Source: Micavibrio sp. (GTDB lineage Bacteria > Pseudomonadota > Alphaproteobacteria > Micavibrionales > Micavibrionaceae). Taken from it: a stretch of DNA of 32,604 nt. Made by a program: the position numbers and the translations under genes. Location: assembly GCA_028290825.1 (NCBI GenBank), contig JAQGJB010000101.1, positions 1-32,604 of the forward strand, read 5' to 3'. This document shows positions 1 through 9,067 of the stretch, one piece after another. Position 1 is the stretch's first letter; the number at the start of each line of letters is the position of its first letter. Under the pieces are notes generated by a model. That model was not told the origin of the DNA. It was given only the letters and a program-made list of their open reading frames with translations, and ran no database searches.

Positions 1-156
1 CAGGGATGTATTGAGCCTGCTCGATGGAGAATCATCATCCGAAGGCTTCGACATATCAATGCTGGTATCCTCACCGATGACTTGCGCCATGACGCACGGG
101 GACACCGTCATCAGGACAACAGCAAGAACACTTGAATATATGTATTTTCTGATCAT
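1..156 (-). CDS. N-terminal part of a secreted protein (truncated by window edge)
   Basis: The minus strand is open from an ATG at 156 to the left edge (52 codons, no stop). The first 24 or so residues form a Sec signal peptide: basic MIRK start, hydrophobic core SVLAVVLMTVSPCV, and an AMA-like cleavage site (VMA|QVIGED). The part after it is acidic and Ser/Asp-rich (SKPSDDDSPSS), as in a linker. Nothing identifies the family. No strong Shine-Dalgarno is visible; a TTGACC box at 191-186 could be a -35 element. The gene diverges from recG. Confidence 0.6.
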   Translation of the reverse strand, partial: MIRKYIYSSVLAVVLMTVSPCVMAQVIGEDTSIDMSKPSDDDSPSSRLNTSL

Positions 157-194
157 ATTGAAAACATGCCGTTTCTCAACGCCAAGGTCAACTG

Positions 195-208
195 GGGTTT
201 TAAAACCC
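195..208. repeat. Inverted repeat between divergent genes
   Basis: A perfect 14-bp palindrome with arms GGGTTTT and AAAACCC lies in the spacer between the secreted-protein gene and recG. It is next to a TTGACC hexamer on the minus strand. It could be an operator for the minus gene. No T-run makes it a terminator. Confidence 0.4.
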
Positions 209-292
209 AGGCCGTTTATTCGCACTAAACCATAGAAAAATATCAATTTTTCGGTCTTTCCCTTTCGGTAACAATCTGGTCATATCATTTCT

Positions 293-2446
293 ATGCCGAA
301 TACCAGACCCGCCGAAATCGCCCCCGACGCGACTCACGACCCCGCGCGCAGAATGCCGGGGACACGGCCGTTCATCCTCGACGGTCTTTTTCGCCCTTTG
401 ACCGCCCTTCCCGGCATCGGTCCGCGCAACGGCGCATTGATGGAGAAACTGATCCTCGGCCCCAAAGTTCTCGATCTTCTCTGGCATAAACCGTCAGATT
501 TCATCGACCGCCGTTTTTCACCCACAGTGAAAGACGCCCCCAGCGGAAAAATTGCCACCCTCACCGTCACGGTAATGAAACATTTTCCAAATGAGAGAAA
601 GAACCAGCCCTACCGTGTGTGGTGCACCGATGAAACGGCAGGAATAAATCTTGTCTTCTTTAATCCTCACCGCGATTACCTGGAAAAAAACCTGCCTGTG
701 GGCGCGAAAGTGATTGTCAGTGGAACGGTTGAAAATTTCAACGACAAGATCCAGATGGTCCACCCCGACGCCATCGGCGCGGAAGAGGATTACGACAGCA
801 TTGCCACCATCGAACCGGTTTACCCCCTAACCGCAGGCATTACCAACCGTGCCGTTCGAAAAGCCGTCGGCCACACACTCGAAGGCCTGCCCGACCTTCC
901 CGAATGGCTGGACCCTGCGCTGAAAACGCGTGAACAATGGCCTGCCTGGAAAGAGGCAGTACAGCTTCTGCATAATCCCCCCGGTGAAAACGGCCTCAAC
1001 CCGAACTTCCCAGCGCGCGCCCGCCTTGCCTACGATGAACTACTCGCAAATCAGCTCGCCCTTGCCATGGTCCGCCACCACCAGCGCAAACGCCATGGCC
1101 GCGTCTTTAAAACCGGCGGGGCGCTGCGCGACCAGATGCTGAAAGCCCTGCCTTTTACACTGACCGGCGCACAGAAGCGCAGCCTCGCCGAAATCGACGC
1201 CGATATGGGCGCACCAATTCGTATGCTGCGCCTCCTCCAGGGCGATGTGGGCAGCGGTAAAACCGTAGTGGCCGCCCTAACCATGCTCAACGCCATCGAA
1301 AGCGGAAGCCAGGCCGCCCTGATGGCCCCCACCGAAATCCTTGCCCGCCAGCACGCGGAAACCCTGCGCCCCCTTCTCGCCGCCTGCGGCATTCGCTTTG
1401 TTACCCTCACAGGTCGTGACAAAGGCAAATCCCGCGACGCCATCCTGCAGCAGATCGCCAGCGGTGAAGCGCAGATCGTCATCGGCACACATTCTTTGTT
1501 TCAGGATTCCATCGCCTTCGCCGATCTTGGCGTCGCAGTTATTGATGAGCAACACCGCTTCGGCGTCCAGCAACGCCTGATGCTCTCCGCCAAAGGAAAA
1601 GGCGTGGATATCTTGGTCATGACCGCCACACCGATCCCGCGCACGCTCACCATGACCTCCTACGGCGACATGGATGTCAGCCGCCTCGACGAAAAACCGC
1701 CCGGTCGCAAACCCGTCGACACACTTCTCGTCTCCACCGAAAAAGCCGAAGACATGATGTCGGGCCTCGCCCGCCAGATGGCTTCCGGCGCGCGCATCTA
1801 CTGGGTCTGCCCGCTGGTCGAGGAATCGGAATTCATGGACCTCGCCGCAGCCGAAGAACGCTACGACATTTTAAAGGCACGCTTCGGTGATCAGGTCGGC
1901 CTCGTTCACGGCAAGATGAAAGCTGCCGATAAGGACGAAGTGATGCGCAAATTCACCACAGGCGAAATCTCCATCCTAGTCGCCACCACAGTGATCGAAG
2001 TCGGCGTCAACGTTCCCGAGGCCACCATCATGATTATCGAACACGCCGAACGCTTCGGCCTCGCCCAACTGCACCAGCTGCGCGGTCGCGTCGGACGCGG
2101 CGGCGACAAATCTTATTGCTTCCTGCTTTACGTCGCCCCTCTGTCTGAAATGGCCAAGGAACGCCTCGGCATCATGCGCGAAACGGAAGACGGCTTCCTG
2201 ATTTCAGAAAAAGACCTTGAACTGCGCGGTTCAGGCGACGTCCTGGGCACGAAGCAAAGCGGCCTCCCGCCATTTCGCCTTGCCGACCTGACCGCTCATG
2301 GCGGCCTGTTGGAAATCGCCCGCGATGACGCTTCACTTTTGATCGAAAAAGACCCCGACCTGACCGGCGAACGCGGCAAAGCCCTGCGCCATCTGCTCTA
2401 TCTTTTCGAACGGGATCAGGCTGTTCAGTATTTACGTTCCGGTTAA
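293..2446 (+). CDS. recG: ATP-dependent DNA helicase RecG
   Basis: RecG is a monomeric superfamily 2 helicase that regresses stalled forks and migrates branched DNA in repair and recombination. The 717 residues compare with about 693 in E. coli. In order: an N-terminal wedge/OB region with an LPGIGPRNG helix-hairpin-like motif near residue 40; Walker A GDVGSGKT at 317-324; the DEQH box at 418-421, typical of RecG/Mfd; TATPIPRT from 444; and motif VI RGRVGRG from 597. The [14 protein letters not shown] block of the RecG tail is also present. No Shine-Dalgarno precedes the ATG. A TATCAT hexamer at 283-288 would place transcription at the start codon, so a leaderless message is possible; an internal ATG at codon 21 is the alternative. 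The 3' end overlaps convergent cysE by 15 bases. Confidence 0.97.
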   Translation: MPNTRPAEIAPDATHDPARRMPGTRPFILDGLFRPLTALPGIGPRNGALMEKLILGPKVLDLLWHKPSDFIDRRFSPTVKDAPSGKIATLTVTVMKHFPNERKNQPYRVWCTDETAGINLVFFNPHRDYLEKNLPVGAKVIVSGTVENFNDKIQMVHPDAIGAEEDYDSIATIEPVYPLTAGITNRAVRKAVGHTLEGLPDLPEWLDPALKTREQWPAWKEAVQLLHNPPGENGLNPNFPARARLAYDELLANQLALAMVRHHQRKRHGRVFKTGGALRDQMLKALPFTLTGAQKRSLAEIDADMGAPIRMLRLLQGDVGSGKTVVAALTMLNAIESGSQAALMAPTEILARQHAETLRPLLAACGIRFVTLTGRDKGKSRDAILQQIASGEAQIVIGTHSLFQDSIAFADLGVAVIDEQHRFGVQQRLMLSAKGKGVDILVMTATPIPRTLTMTSYGDMDVSRLDEKPPGRKPVDTLLVSTEKAEDMMSGLARQMASGARIYWVCPLVEESEFMDLAAAEERYDILKARFGDQVGLVHGKMKAADKDEVMRKFTTGEISILVATTVIEVGVNVPEATIMIIEHAERFGLAQLHQLRGRVGRGGDKSYCFLLYVAPLSEMAKERLGIMRETEDGFLISEKDLELRGSGDVLGTKQSGLPPFRLADLTAHGGLLEIARDDASLLIEKDPDLTGERGKALRHLLYLFERDQAVQYLRSG

Positions 2447-2995
2447 ATCCTCCGGTACGCCATAGGCGCAATGCCCCTTGTCCGCTGGGCATATAACCTG
2501 CGCCGGAATTCCCATCACAGACATCCCCGCCGGAACATCCTTGACCACGACAGAGTTCGCACCAACCCGCGCGCCATCACCAATCGAAATATTGCCCAGG
2601 ACCTGTGCCCCTGACCCGATCATGACATCATTACCCACATCCGGGTGACGCTTACCGCCCTTTGAATGACCTTTTCCGCCAAGCGTAGAACCATGATAAA
2701 TAGTGCAGTTATCGCCCACCGTCGCCGTCTCACCGATTACCACGCCCATGCCGTGATCGATAAACAGGTTCTTGCCGATAGTGGCCCCAGGATGAATTTC
2801 AATCCCAGTAAAGAACCGCCCGATCTGCGACCACAACCGTGCCAGCGTTTTCAAATTCTGTTTATATAGCCAGTGCGCCAGTGGATGAAACAGCACCATC
2901 GTATGAAACCCGGGATAACAAATCACTACCTCCGCCACCGACGGATGCACGGGGTCGCGATCGCGGATGGATTGGATAAAGGCATGAATGCTCAT
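2432..2995 (-). CDS. cysE: Serine O-acetyltransferase CysE
   Basis: It acetylates L-serine with acetyl-CoA to give O-acetylserine, the substrate of CysK, in the cytoplasm. The 187-residue protein has the short N-terminal helical domain ([17 protein letters not shown]), then the left-handed beta-helix with signature stretches [29 protein letters not shown] and [13 protein letters not shown]. The catalytic His lies in FIDHGMG and the second in RHPD. It is the short form of the enzyme. The C terminus reads EDLTGT and has no terminal isoleucine, the residue that usually docks into the CysK active site. It is the last gene of a minus-strand group with cysK, 26 bases after the small membrane-protein gene. 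Its ribosome site is weak, so coupling to the upstream gene is likely. Confidence 0.95.
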   Translation of the reverse strand: MSIHAFIQSIRDRDPVHPSVAEVVICYPGFHTMVLFHPLAHWLYKQNLKTLARLWSQIGRFFTGIEIHPGATIGKNLFIDHGMGVVIGETATVGDNCTIYHGSTLGGKGHSKGGKRHPDVGNDVMIGSGAQVLGNISIGDGARVGANSVVVKDVPAGMSVMGIPAQVICPADKGHCAYGVPEDLTGT

Positions 2996-3021
2996 GAAAA
3001 TCGCAGTCTTTGGGTGATATC

Positions 3022-3474
3022 TTATTTTAAAGGGAAAGCTCTATTACATACAGCGATTGCAGCAATCGTATTTTCGCCAGTTTTCCTAATTTTTTCAATA
3101 TCATTTTGAATAGAATCACTCTCTTTCTGAGATACAGTGCCGCCAACTTTATTGTTCAGATTATCTTTTTCTAAAATACTTACTCCGACCTTGATAAATG
3201 CATCAGCAAGCCGCAGATGCTCGCACTCTTGTCGAACTGGACCTTGCGTCAAAATTTTTGCTGTATTCGTATTGGATTCCACGATCAAATGCGGAAGAAT
3301 TTGAAGAACTGTATTCGCCCCCTCTTTCATCTTTGCCGCATGTTCAGCCTCAGTTTGCTTATCATCTAATAAATTAGGCAACGTAATTAATCCTAATAGA
3401 GTGAAAAGACCTCCTGTTCCCAATAGAGCCGCTGTCTTAAAACGACGCAAGCCATTTAAAAATTCATTGCTCAT
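3022..3474 (-). CDS. Small single-span membrane protein of unknown function
   Basis: The 150-residue product has one hydrophobic segment near the N terminus ([19 protein letters not shown], about residues 14-32), then a polar, mostly helical domain with charged stretches ([30 protein letters not shown]) and three cysteines. This predicts an N-terminally anchored protein with a soluble domain. The start is supported by GAGGT four bases before the ATG. The gene is visibly more AT-rich than cysK and cysE on either side and lies between them on the same strand (66 and 26 bases away). I recognise no family. A role in cysteine synthesis is not implied by the sequence. Confidence 0.7.
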   Translation of the reverse strand: MSNEFLNGLRRFKTAALLGTGGLFTLLGLITLPNLLDDKQTEAEHAAKMKEGANTVLQILPHLIVESNTNTAKILTQGPVRQECEHLRLADAFIKVGVSILEKDNLNNKVGGTVSQKESDSIQNDIEKIRKTGENTIAAIAVCNRAFPLK

Positions 3475-3540
3475 ATGGACCTCAAAATATCACTGCTAAC
3501 TCCAGAATTATAATCTCCAAAAGTTAAATTAAACTGAATT

Positions 3541-4533
3541 CTACTCCAGCCCATCGAATAAAGCTGTCGTCATATAACGCTCTGCAAAGGATGGAATAAT
3601 AATCACGATCAGCTTACCTTCATTCTCATGTTTCTTGCCCACCTGAATCGCCGCCCAGATTGCCGCACCCGATGAAATCCCCACCGGAATCCCCTCAACT
3701 CTTGCGACTTCCCGCGCCATCGCAATGGCATCGTCGTTGGTGACCTTCACGATCTCATCGATCAGGCTGGTATCCAGAATGCTCGGCACAAACCCCGCGC
3801 CAATTCCCTGAATTTTATGCGGCGCAGGTGCCCCGCCCGACAATACCGGGCTATCCGCCGGTTCAACCGCCACCGCCTTAAACGAAGGCTTCTTCGCTTT
3901 AATCACACTCGCCACACCGGTCAGCGTTCCGCCGGTACCAACACCTGAAATCAGGATATCAGCTTCACCATTGGTATCATTCCAGATTTCAATCGCCGTC
4001 GTCTTACGGTGAATTTCCGGGTTGGCCGGGTTGTCAAACTGCCCCGGAATAAAGCTGTTCGGAATTTCTTTCGCCAGTTCCTCGGCCCGCGCAATCGCGC
4101 CCTTCATCCCTTTTTCCTTCGGCGTCAGTTCCAGTTCCGCCCCCATCAGCTTCAGCATCTTGCGCCGTTCAATCGACATGCTCTCCGGCATCGTTAGGAT
4201 CAGGCGGTAACCCTTGCTCGCCGCCACGAACGCCAGCGCGATCCCGGTGTTGCCCGATGTCGGCTCGATCAAAACAGTTTTACCGGGAGTGATCTGTCCC
4301 GCGCGCTCAGCCGTATCAATCATAGCAAAGCCAATACGGTCCTTGACTGAGGAAATGGGGTTGAAGAATTCGAGCTTCGCAACGAACTTGGCCTTCACGC
4401 CATACTTGGCGGCAATACGGTCCATCCGCACCAGCGGGGTTGCCCCGATCGTGTCGATGATCGAGTCGTAAATCTTCCCGCGGAATTCGGGTTGGGCGGA
4501 GGATGTCGGAAGCTTGGCTGCGGACTTGGTCAC
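3541..4533 (-). CDS. cysK: Cysteine synthase A (O-acetylserine sulfhydrylase)
   Basis: A PLP enzyme of fold type II that replaces the acetyl group of O-acetylserine with sulfide to make L-cysteine. The PLP lysine is K64 in NPISSVKDR. The substrate loop [10 protein letters not shown] (91-100) and phosphate-binding loop [11 protein letters not shown] (196-206) are intact. The frame is open upstream to an ATG at 4722, but the added residues look non-coding. I place the start at the GTG at 4533, preceded by AGAGGG eight bases away, which gives 330 residues, the usual family length. It is the first gene of the cysK - membrane protein - cysE group and diverges from the decarboxylase gene. Confidence 0.93.
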   Translation of the reverse strand: MTKSAAKLPTSSAQPEFRGKIYDSIIDTIGATPLVRMDRIAAKYGVKAKFVAKLEFFNPISSVKDRIGFAMIDTAERAGQITPGKTVLIEPTSGNTGIALAFVAASKGYRLILTMPESMSIERRKMLKLMGAELELTPKEKGMKGAIARAEELAKEIPNSFIPGQFDNPANPEIHRKTTAIEIWNDTNGEADILISGVGTGGTLTGVASVIKAKKPSFKAVAVEPADSPVLSGGAPAPHKIQGIGAGFVPSILDTSLIDEIVKVTNDDAIAMAREVARVEGIPVGISSGAAIWAAIQVGKKHENEGKLIVIIIPSFAERYMTTALFDGLE

Positions 4534-4694
4534 GATAAAATCCCTCTGTAATAAAATGTGATCTACCCCTGTGTTGTAGCAAATCCGCCACCCACAGGGA
4601 ACTGGGCAGAAATGAGATAGAGGCGGTGTGTAAAACCGCAATACTTTGGGGAAAATTCTGTTATACTTTGAATAAGCGCACGTGCCCCTGGCCC

Positions 4695-4766
4695 CCTCCC
4701 TACGAGGTGTTGGTTTATGCAACGACGTAATACTTTGGTTATTGGACCACCAACGAAGAACGGTCC
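4695..4766 (+). promoter_or_regulatory. Candidate structured mRNA leader of the decarboxylase gene
   Basis: Three helices can be drawn by eye. CCTC (4695-4698) pairs with GAGG (4704-4707), which is the Shine-Dalgarno of the 4717 start. GGACC (4744-4748) pairs with GGTCC (4762-4766), extendable by wobbles. GTTGGT (4709-4714) is fully complementary to ACCAAC (4749-4754), which sits in the loop of the second helix, giving an H-type pseudoknot across the ATG at 4717. Alphaproteobacterial ornithine decarboxylase genes are known to carry a conserved upstream RNA motif (speF motif). I cannot confirm that this is that family. Confidence 0.45.
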
Positions 4767-6006
4767 GGTTACAAAAGGGTTACAGTTGATGTCTAACCAA
4801 CTCGCATTTCGGGGTATGGCCCCGTCATCACCAGATTCTGTCCAATACAAAAAACCGGGGTCCACGACAGCCTGGCACGGCTCCGTTGATGCGCTGGTGG
4901 CGCAATTGCGCCCGGCCCTGCCCTTGTATCTGCTGCGCCCTGCGCGCCTGGAAGCGAACGCGAAACGCATCGTCGGCGCGTTCCCCGGCACAGTCGCGTA
5001 TGCGGTGAAATGCAACCCGGATAAAAACGTCCTGCACACGCTGTACAAATCCGGCGTGAAAGCGTTCGACGTCGCCTCGCTGGAGGAAGTGCGTACCGCG
5101 CACAAAATCGCGCCCAAAGCGAAGCTCTTTTTCATGAACCCGATAAAATCCCGCGAAGCGATCCGTAAGGCATACTTTGTCCACGGCGTGCGGGCCTTCT
5201 CTCTCGACTGCGTGGATGAACTCTACAAAATCCTGCAGGAAACCGACCTCGCGCCTGATCTCGAACTCTATGTACGCCTCTCGATCCCGAAGGCGCACGC
5301 GACGATGTTCGACCTCACCGGTAAATTCGGCGTAACGGCGGAGGAAGCTCCGGCGCTGCTGCAGGCGTGCCGCCCGGTCTCTGCAAAACTCGGCCTCTGC
5401 TTCCATGTCGGAACGCAGTGCATGAACCCGCAGCGTTACGCGCAGGCGATTAAAATTTCTGCCGGTGTCATCAAACACGCCGGTGTGAGCGTTGACGTCC
5501 TCGATATCGGCGGCGGTTTCCCAACCACCTACCCGGACATGCCGGGAATGCAGCCGGCACCGTTCGAGGATTACATGGCGGTGATCAATCAGGCAATTGC
5601 CCGTCACCGCCTCGGTAAAATGGAACTCGTTTGTGAACCCGGTCGCGCCATGGTGGCGAACGCTGGTTCCCTGGTCGTGCGCGTTGAACAGCGTAAGGGC
5701 AACATGCTCTACCTGAACGACGGCACCTATGGCGGCATGTTCGATGCGGGAGCGCAGGGCAACCTGATCTTCCAGACTCGGCTCATCCGCCCGGGTGAGG
5801 TCAATCTGATCTCCGACCAGTCCTATACCTTCGCTGGCCCGACCTGCGACTCCATCGACATGATGAAGGGCCCCTTCAAACTGTCCGGCGACGCAGCCGA
5901 AGGCGACTGGATCGAAGTCAGCCAGCTCGGTGCCTACTGCATCGGCCTGAATACGCGCTTTAACGGCTTTGGGAAAAGCAATATGATGATTCTGTCCGGC
6001 AAATAA
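4717..6006 (+). CDS. Fold-type III PLP decarboxylase (ornithine/lysine decarboxylase)
   Basis: It decarboxylates ornithine (possibly also lysine) to putrescine or cadaverine, the entry to polyamine synthesis. Numbered from the ATG at 4717, the PLP lysine is K98 in [10 protein letters not shown], the glycine-rich phosphate loop is DIGGGFP at 263-269, EPGR starts at 307, and the active-site cysteine is C377 in GPTCD, equivalent to Cys360 of mouse ornithine decarboxylase. The total is 429 residues, somewhat longer than usual. Two starts are possible. The ATG at 4717 has GAGGTG seven bases before it; the ATG at 4789 has AAGGG nine bases before it. If the pseudoknot over 4709-4766 is a regulatory RNA, 4789 is the better start. 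The gene is followed 40 bases later by the ureohydrolase gene, so they are probably one operon. Confidence 0.9.
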   Translation: MQRRNTLVIGPPTKNGPVTKGLQLMSNQLAFRGMAPSSPDSVQYKKPGSTTAWHGSVDALVAQLRPALPLYLLRPARLEANAKRIVGAFPGTVAYAVKCNPDKNVLHTLYKSGVKAFDVASLEEVRTAHKIAPKAKLFFMNPIKSREAIRKAYFVHGVRAFSLDCVDELYKILQETDLAPDLELYVRLSIPKAHATMFDLTGKFGVTAEEAPALLQACRPVSAKLGLCFHVGTQCMNPQRYAQAIKISAGVIKHAGVSVDVLDIGGGFPTTYPDMPGMQPAPFEDYMAVINQAIARHRLGKMELVCEPGRAMVANAGSLVVRVEQRKGNMLYLNDGTYGGMFDAGAQGNLIFQTRLIRPGEVNLISDQSYTFAGPTCDSIDMMKGPFKLSGDAAEGDWIEVSQLGAYCIGLNTRFNGFGKSNMMILSGK

Positions 6007-6046
6007 GCCGGGCAGATCGCCCACCCTTTAGCCATCAGGATGCGTC

Positions 6047-6991
6047 ATGAAAATCGTTGCCCAAACCGAAGACCCGTCGACATTGAAACTTCTCCCCGCA
6101 GGTGAAGGCTTCCTGGAACACGGCCCCGATGACCGCACCGATCCGGCGAAAGCCCAGGTGCGCATTATCCCCTTCGGCCTCGAACATTCTGTCAGCTACG
6201 GCGGAGGCACCGCGGCAGGCCCGCTTGCAATCCTCAGTGGCTCCCACGAACTCGAAAAATGGGACGAAGAATTCTGGTGCGAACCCGTCACCGACTACGG
6301 TATCTGCACACTCGATACCGAAGCCCCAATCCCGCATAACAACCGCGCTGCCCTCGTTCAGTTGGAAGGCATTGTCGAGGAAGTTCTGGAAGCCGGTAAA
6401 TTCCCCTTCATTTTAGGTGGCGAACACACCCTCACCGCCGGTGCCATCCGCCCGCACGCGCGCCGCGCCGCAGAGAAAGGCGAAACCCTCACCATCCTGC
6501 AATTCGACGCCCACGGCGATCTGCGCAGCGAATTCCGCGGCGAGACCTTTTCCCACGCCGCCGCGATGTATCATTGCCTTGAACCAAACCCGAACACCCT
6601 CCTCGTCGCCGTCGGCATCCGTTCAATCTCCAAACCCGAAATTCCTTTCCTGGAGTCCAACAAGGACCGCATCACCACCTTCTGGGGCAAGGACATCGGC
6701 AAATGGACAGCGGAAGAAGTTGCAAAGGCCGTCGGCACCGGCCCCGTCTACATAACCTTCGACATCGACGCCTTTGATTCCAGCATGATCCCAGCCACCG
6801 GCACCCCGGAACCGGGCGGGCTGTTCTGGCATCATGCTATGGATATCCTCCGCCTCGTTGGCAAACACGCCAACGTCGTCGGCGCTGACCTCGTCGAACT
6901 TGCCCCTGCCCCCGGTCTTCACGCCTGCGAATTCCTGGCTTCGAAACTGGCCTATAAAATGCTGACGTACAGCCTCTACAGCAAACGCTAA
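6047..6991 (+). CDS. speB: Agmatinase-type ureohydrolase
   Basis: A manganese enzyme of the arginase/agmatinase family, most likely hydrolysing agmatine to putrescine and urea. Metal-site motifs are present in order: GGEHT (124-128), DAHGD (154-158) and FDIDAFDSS with D239, D241 and D244. The ATGTPEPGG stretch that follows is agmatinase-like rather than arginase-like. The length of 314 residues is normal. The start is supported by AGGA six bases before the ATG. Lying directly after the decarboxylase, it gives the cell two routes to putrescine, unless the substrate is another guanidino compound. A terminator follows four bases after the stop. Confidence 0.9.
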   Translation: MKIVAQTEDPSTLKLLPAGEGFLEHGPDDRTDPAKAQVRIIPFGLEHSVSYGGGTAAGPLAILSGSHELEKWDEEFWCEPVTDYGICTLDTEAPIPHNNRAALVQLEGIVEEVLEAGKFPFILGGEHTLTAGAIRPHARRAAEKGETLTILQFDAHGDLRSEFRGETFSHAAAMYHCLEPNPNTLLVAVGIRSISKPEIPFLESNKDRITTFWGKDIGKWTAEEVAKAVGTGPVYITFDIDAFDSSMIPATGTPEPGGLFWHHAMDILRLVGKHANVVGADLVELAPAPGLHACEFLASKLAYKMLTYSLYSKR

Positions 6992-6994
6992 AAG

Positions 6995-7023
6995 AAAAAC
7001 CCCGCCTCGCAGCGGGGTTTTTT
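6995..7023. terminator. Bidirectional intrinsic terminator
   Basis: An 11-bp perfect stem (AAAAACCCCGC / GCGGGGTTTTT) with loop CTCGCA has A-runs on the left and T-runs on the right. It can therefore end the speB operon on the plus strand and mdh on the minus strand. Confidence 0.9.
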
Positions 7024-7042
7024 GTACCTCAACCAAAAGCGG

Positions 7043-8050
7043 TTAAGCGGCTTTGCTGTCCGCAGACAGCAGGTCTTTCACGCCATCCTGCTCTTCCAGC
7101 AATTCCTTCAGAGTAAGATCAATCCGCTCTTTCGAGAACGCATCAATCTCCAGACCCTCAACAACTTTGTACTCGCCGTTTTCAACTGTCACCGGATAAC
7201 CGAACATTACATCTTTCGGAATACCATATTGTCCATCACTTGCGATACCCATCGTGACCCATTTGCCGTTGGTGCCGAGGGCCCAGTCGCGCATGTGGTC
7301 GATCGCTGCGTTGGCGGCGGAAGCAGCGGAGCTGAGGCCGCGTGCTTCGATAATCGCTGCGCCGCGTTTACCAACAGTCGGCAGGAAGGTGTCTTTGTTC
7401 CAGACATCATCATTGATTGTCGACTTCACATCCTTGCCTTCGATTGTGGCGAAACGGTAATCGGCATACATGGTCGGTGAATGGTTACCCCATACGGCCA
7501 GCTTCTCAATCGACGCAACAGGCTTGCCGGTTTTCAGTGCGATTTGGGACAGTGCGCGGTTATGATCGAGACGCAGCATCGCCGTGAAATTCTTGCGCGG
7601 CAGATCCGGTGCCGATTTCATCGCGATCCATGCATTGGTATTGGCCGGGTTACCCACAACCAGAACGCGGACATTGCGTGACGCAACGGCATTCAGGGCT
7701 TTACCCTGCGCCGTAAAGATTTGTGCGTTAGCCGTCAGCAAATCTTTACGCTCCATCCCTGGCCCGCGGGGGCGCGCGCCAACCAGCAGTGCATAATCCG
7801 TATCTTTGAACGCCGTCATCGGATCGCTGTGCGCCTCCATACCGGCCAGCAGTGGGAACGCGCAGTCTTCCAGTTCCATCATAACGCCCTTGAGCGCCTT
7901 CTGGGCCTTCTCATCGGCAATTTCCAGCAATTGCAGGATAACAGGCTGGTCCTTGCCCAGCATTTCGCCGGAGGCAATACGGAACAGCAATGCGTAACCG
8001 ATCTGACCTGCGGCACCGGTAACGGCGACGCGAACTGGCTTCTTGCTCAT
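7043..8050 (-). CDS. mdh: Malate dehydrogenase
   Basis: NAD-dependent oxidation of malate to oxaloacetate in the TCA cycle. The Rossmann motif [13 protein letters not shown] begins at residue 10. Substrate arginines lie around [13 protein letters not shown] (91-103), the catalytic pair is D162 (LDHNR) and H190 (WGNHSPTMY), and GNPANTNAW is the cofactor/substrate segment. The TGAAGQIGY loop and the 335-residue length mark the cytosolic/plastid-like (Thermus-type) subgroup, not the LDH-like form common in alphaproteobacteria. The start is supported by AAGGA nine bases before the ATG. The gene stands alone, without sucCD beside it. Confidence 0.95.
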   Translation of the reverse strand: MSKKPVRVAVTGAAGQIGYALLFRIASGEMLGKDQPVILQLLEIADEKAQKALKGVMMELEDCAFPLLAGMEAHSDPMTAFKDTDYALLVGARPRGPGMERKDLLTANAQIFTAQGKALNAVASRNVRVLVVGNPANTNAWIAMKSAPDLPRKNFTAMLRLDHNRALSQIALKTGKPVASIEKLAVWGNHSPTMYADYRFATIEGKDVKSTINDDVWNKDTFLPTVGKRGAAIIEARGLSSAASAANAAIDHMRDWALGTNGKWVTMGIASDGQYGIPKDVMFGYPVTVENGEYKVVEGLEIDAFSKERIDLTLKELLEEQDGVKDLLSADSKAA

Positions 8051-8222
8051 AATGTGGAATCCTTTTGTTTGGCGGGTGAAAAGCTCTGGTTTGAGAAATA
8101 CCCCTTGCGCCCCGCCCTGTCCAGACCGAAACGGTTACAAAAGAATGTTCAGAAACAAGCTGTTAGATTATCTCACGCGCGTTTTTCCCGGAACTGCCGC
8201 AGGGGGGACAGCAGCCAGAATG

Positions 8223-8330
8223 AAAAACCCCGCCAGTTTCACCGGCAGGGCTTTTCGTGTGTGGCAACAGACCATTTAAGGAGAAGCGGATCAGGTGTGG
8301 GGACACTGAAACGCTATAAAATGGAATGTT
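8223..8330 (-). ncRNA. Candidate small RNA A (paralogue of the one at 9872-9991)
   Basis: This occupies most of a 375-base stretch without a protein gene. On the minus strand a TTGACT/TTAATA promoter (8366-8337) is followed by about 107 nt ending in an intrinsic terminator: stem CCCTGCC/GGCGGGG (8250-8244 with 8234-8228, one G-U) and five Ts. Inside are a GTGT-CCCC-ACAC hairpin flanked by TCAG/CTGA pairing, an unpaired UUCUCCUUAA segment that is a full anti-Shine-Dalgarno, and CCACACACGAAA. The same elements in the same order occur in candidate B, while the stems differ in sequence. No open reading frame is visible. It probably pairs with mRNA leaders. Confidence 0.65.
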
Positions 8331-8336
8331 AAACGA

Positions 8337-8366
8337 TATTAACCATACAAGTATAGGCAAAGTCAA
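8337..8366 (-). promoter_or_regulatory. Promoter of candidate small RNA A
   Basis: -35 TTGACT (8366-8361), 18-bp spacer, -10 TTAATA (8342-8337). Candidate B has the same TTGAC, the same spacing and a matching -10, which supports the assignment. It faces away from the XRE promoter, with the two -35 boxes only about 25 bp apart. Confidence 0.6.
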
Positions 8367-8390
8367 GATTAATTTTCGTAATAAATAATC

Positions 8391-8420
8391 TTGCACATTA
8401 GAAAATCTAATGCATATAAT
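8391..8420 (+). promoter_or_regulatory. XRE gene promoter with embedded palindromic operator
   Basis: -35 TTGCAC (8391-8396), 18-bp spacer, perfect -10 TATAAT (8415-8420). A palindrome CATTAGA-AAA-TCTAATG fills 8396-8412, between the two boxes. That is where an autoregulating XRE protein would block polymerase. Transcription would begin at or next to the start codon. Confidence 0.7.
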
Positions 8421-8425
8421 GGACG

Positions 8426-9067
8426 ATGTTTATGACACCTGATCAGATCCGCGCTGCACGCGCGTTAAAAAACTGGAGCCAAGCCGAACTCGCCGAGCAT
8501 GTGAGCATGGCAACGCCATCAATTGGCAATATTGAATCTGGAAAACATGTCGCATCGCCTCAGACCCAGGCCGCCATTCTTGAGGCTTTTAAAAGCGCAG
8601 GAATAGAATTTATCAATGGCGGTGTCCGACATATGCAGGACGCGATTCAAATTCTTGAAGGCAAGGATGGTTATCTGCGCCTGCTCGATGATGTTTTTCA
8701 TACACTGAAAGAACATTCTGATCCCGAGCTTTTGATCAGTTGTGCGGATGACCGTATGTCACCCCCTGCCGTCAACGATGCCTATCGTCGCATCCGCAAA
8801 GCGGGCATTAAAATGCGTCAACTGGTTGAGGATGGAAACACCTATCTGATGGGTGATGTCAGCGAATACAGATACATTCCGAAATCGCACTTTATAAACC
8901 GCGTTTTAGTTATATATGGCGATAAAACTGCTCTTATCCTTGATAATGAGAGCAAGATTCTCATTTTTAAAGATGATGTCATGACATACGTGCAGCGTAA
9001 CATTTTCAATCTTTTGTGGGAAACCATGCAAAAGCCGGGAAAGAGCACCGCGAATGAAACGTTCTGA
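8426..9067 (+). CDS. XRE-family transcriptional regulator with C-terminal sensor-like domain
   Basis: A 213-residue DNA-binding regulator. Residues 3-60 are a helix-turn-helix of Cro/XRE type (IRAARALKNWSQAELAEHVS, then PSIGNIESGK), followed by the AGIEFINGGVR turn usual in alphaproteobacterial members. Residues 75-213 form a separate domain containing SCADDRMSPP, GIKMRQLVEDGNTYLMG, IPKSHF and a terminal FNLLWETM. This looks like a ligand- or redox-sensing domain, but I cannot name it. Starts at 8426 and 8432 are both possible, and neither has a Shine-Dalgarno. With TATAAT ending at 8420 the message is probably leaderless. The 3' end overlaps the next gene by 14 bases, so regulator and synthase are co-translated. 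The second half is AT-rich compared with neighbouring genes. Confidence 0.85.
   Translation: MFMTPDQIRAARALKNWSQAELAEHVSMATPSIGNIESGKHVASPQTQAAILEAFKSAGIEFINGGVRHMQDAIQILEGKDGYLRLLDDVFHTLKEHSDPELLISCADDRMSPPAVNDAYRRIRKAGIKMRQLVEDGNTYLMGDVSEYRYIPKSHFINRVLVIYGDKTALILDNESKILIFKDDVMTYVQRNIFNLLWETMQKPGKSTANETF

Noticed and set aside
4534-4722. Longer N terminus for CysK (393 residues)
   Set aside because: The extension crosses the divergent promoter region and has no similarity to the family; the GTG at 4533 has AGAGGG upstream.
4828-6024. Long minus-strand open frame (398 codons) opposite the decarboxylase gene
   Set aside because: It mirrors a well-conserved enzyme gene, its product has no recognisable motifs, and it is explained by GC-rich codon use.
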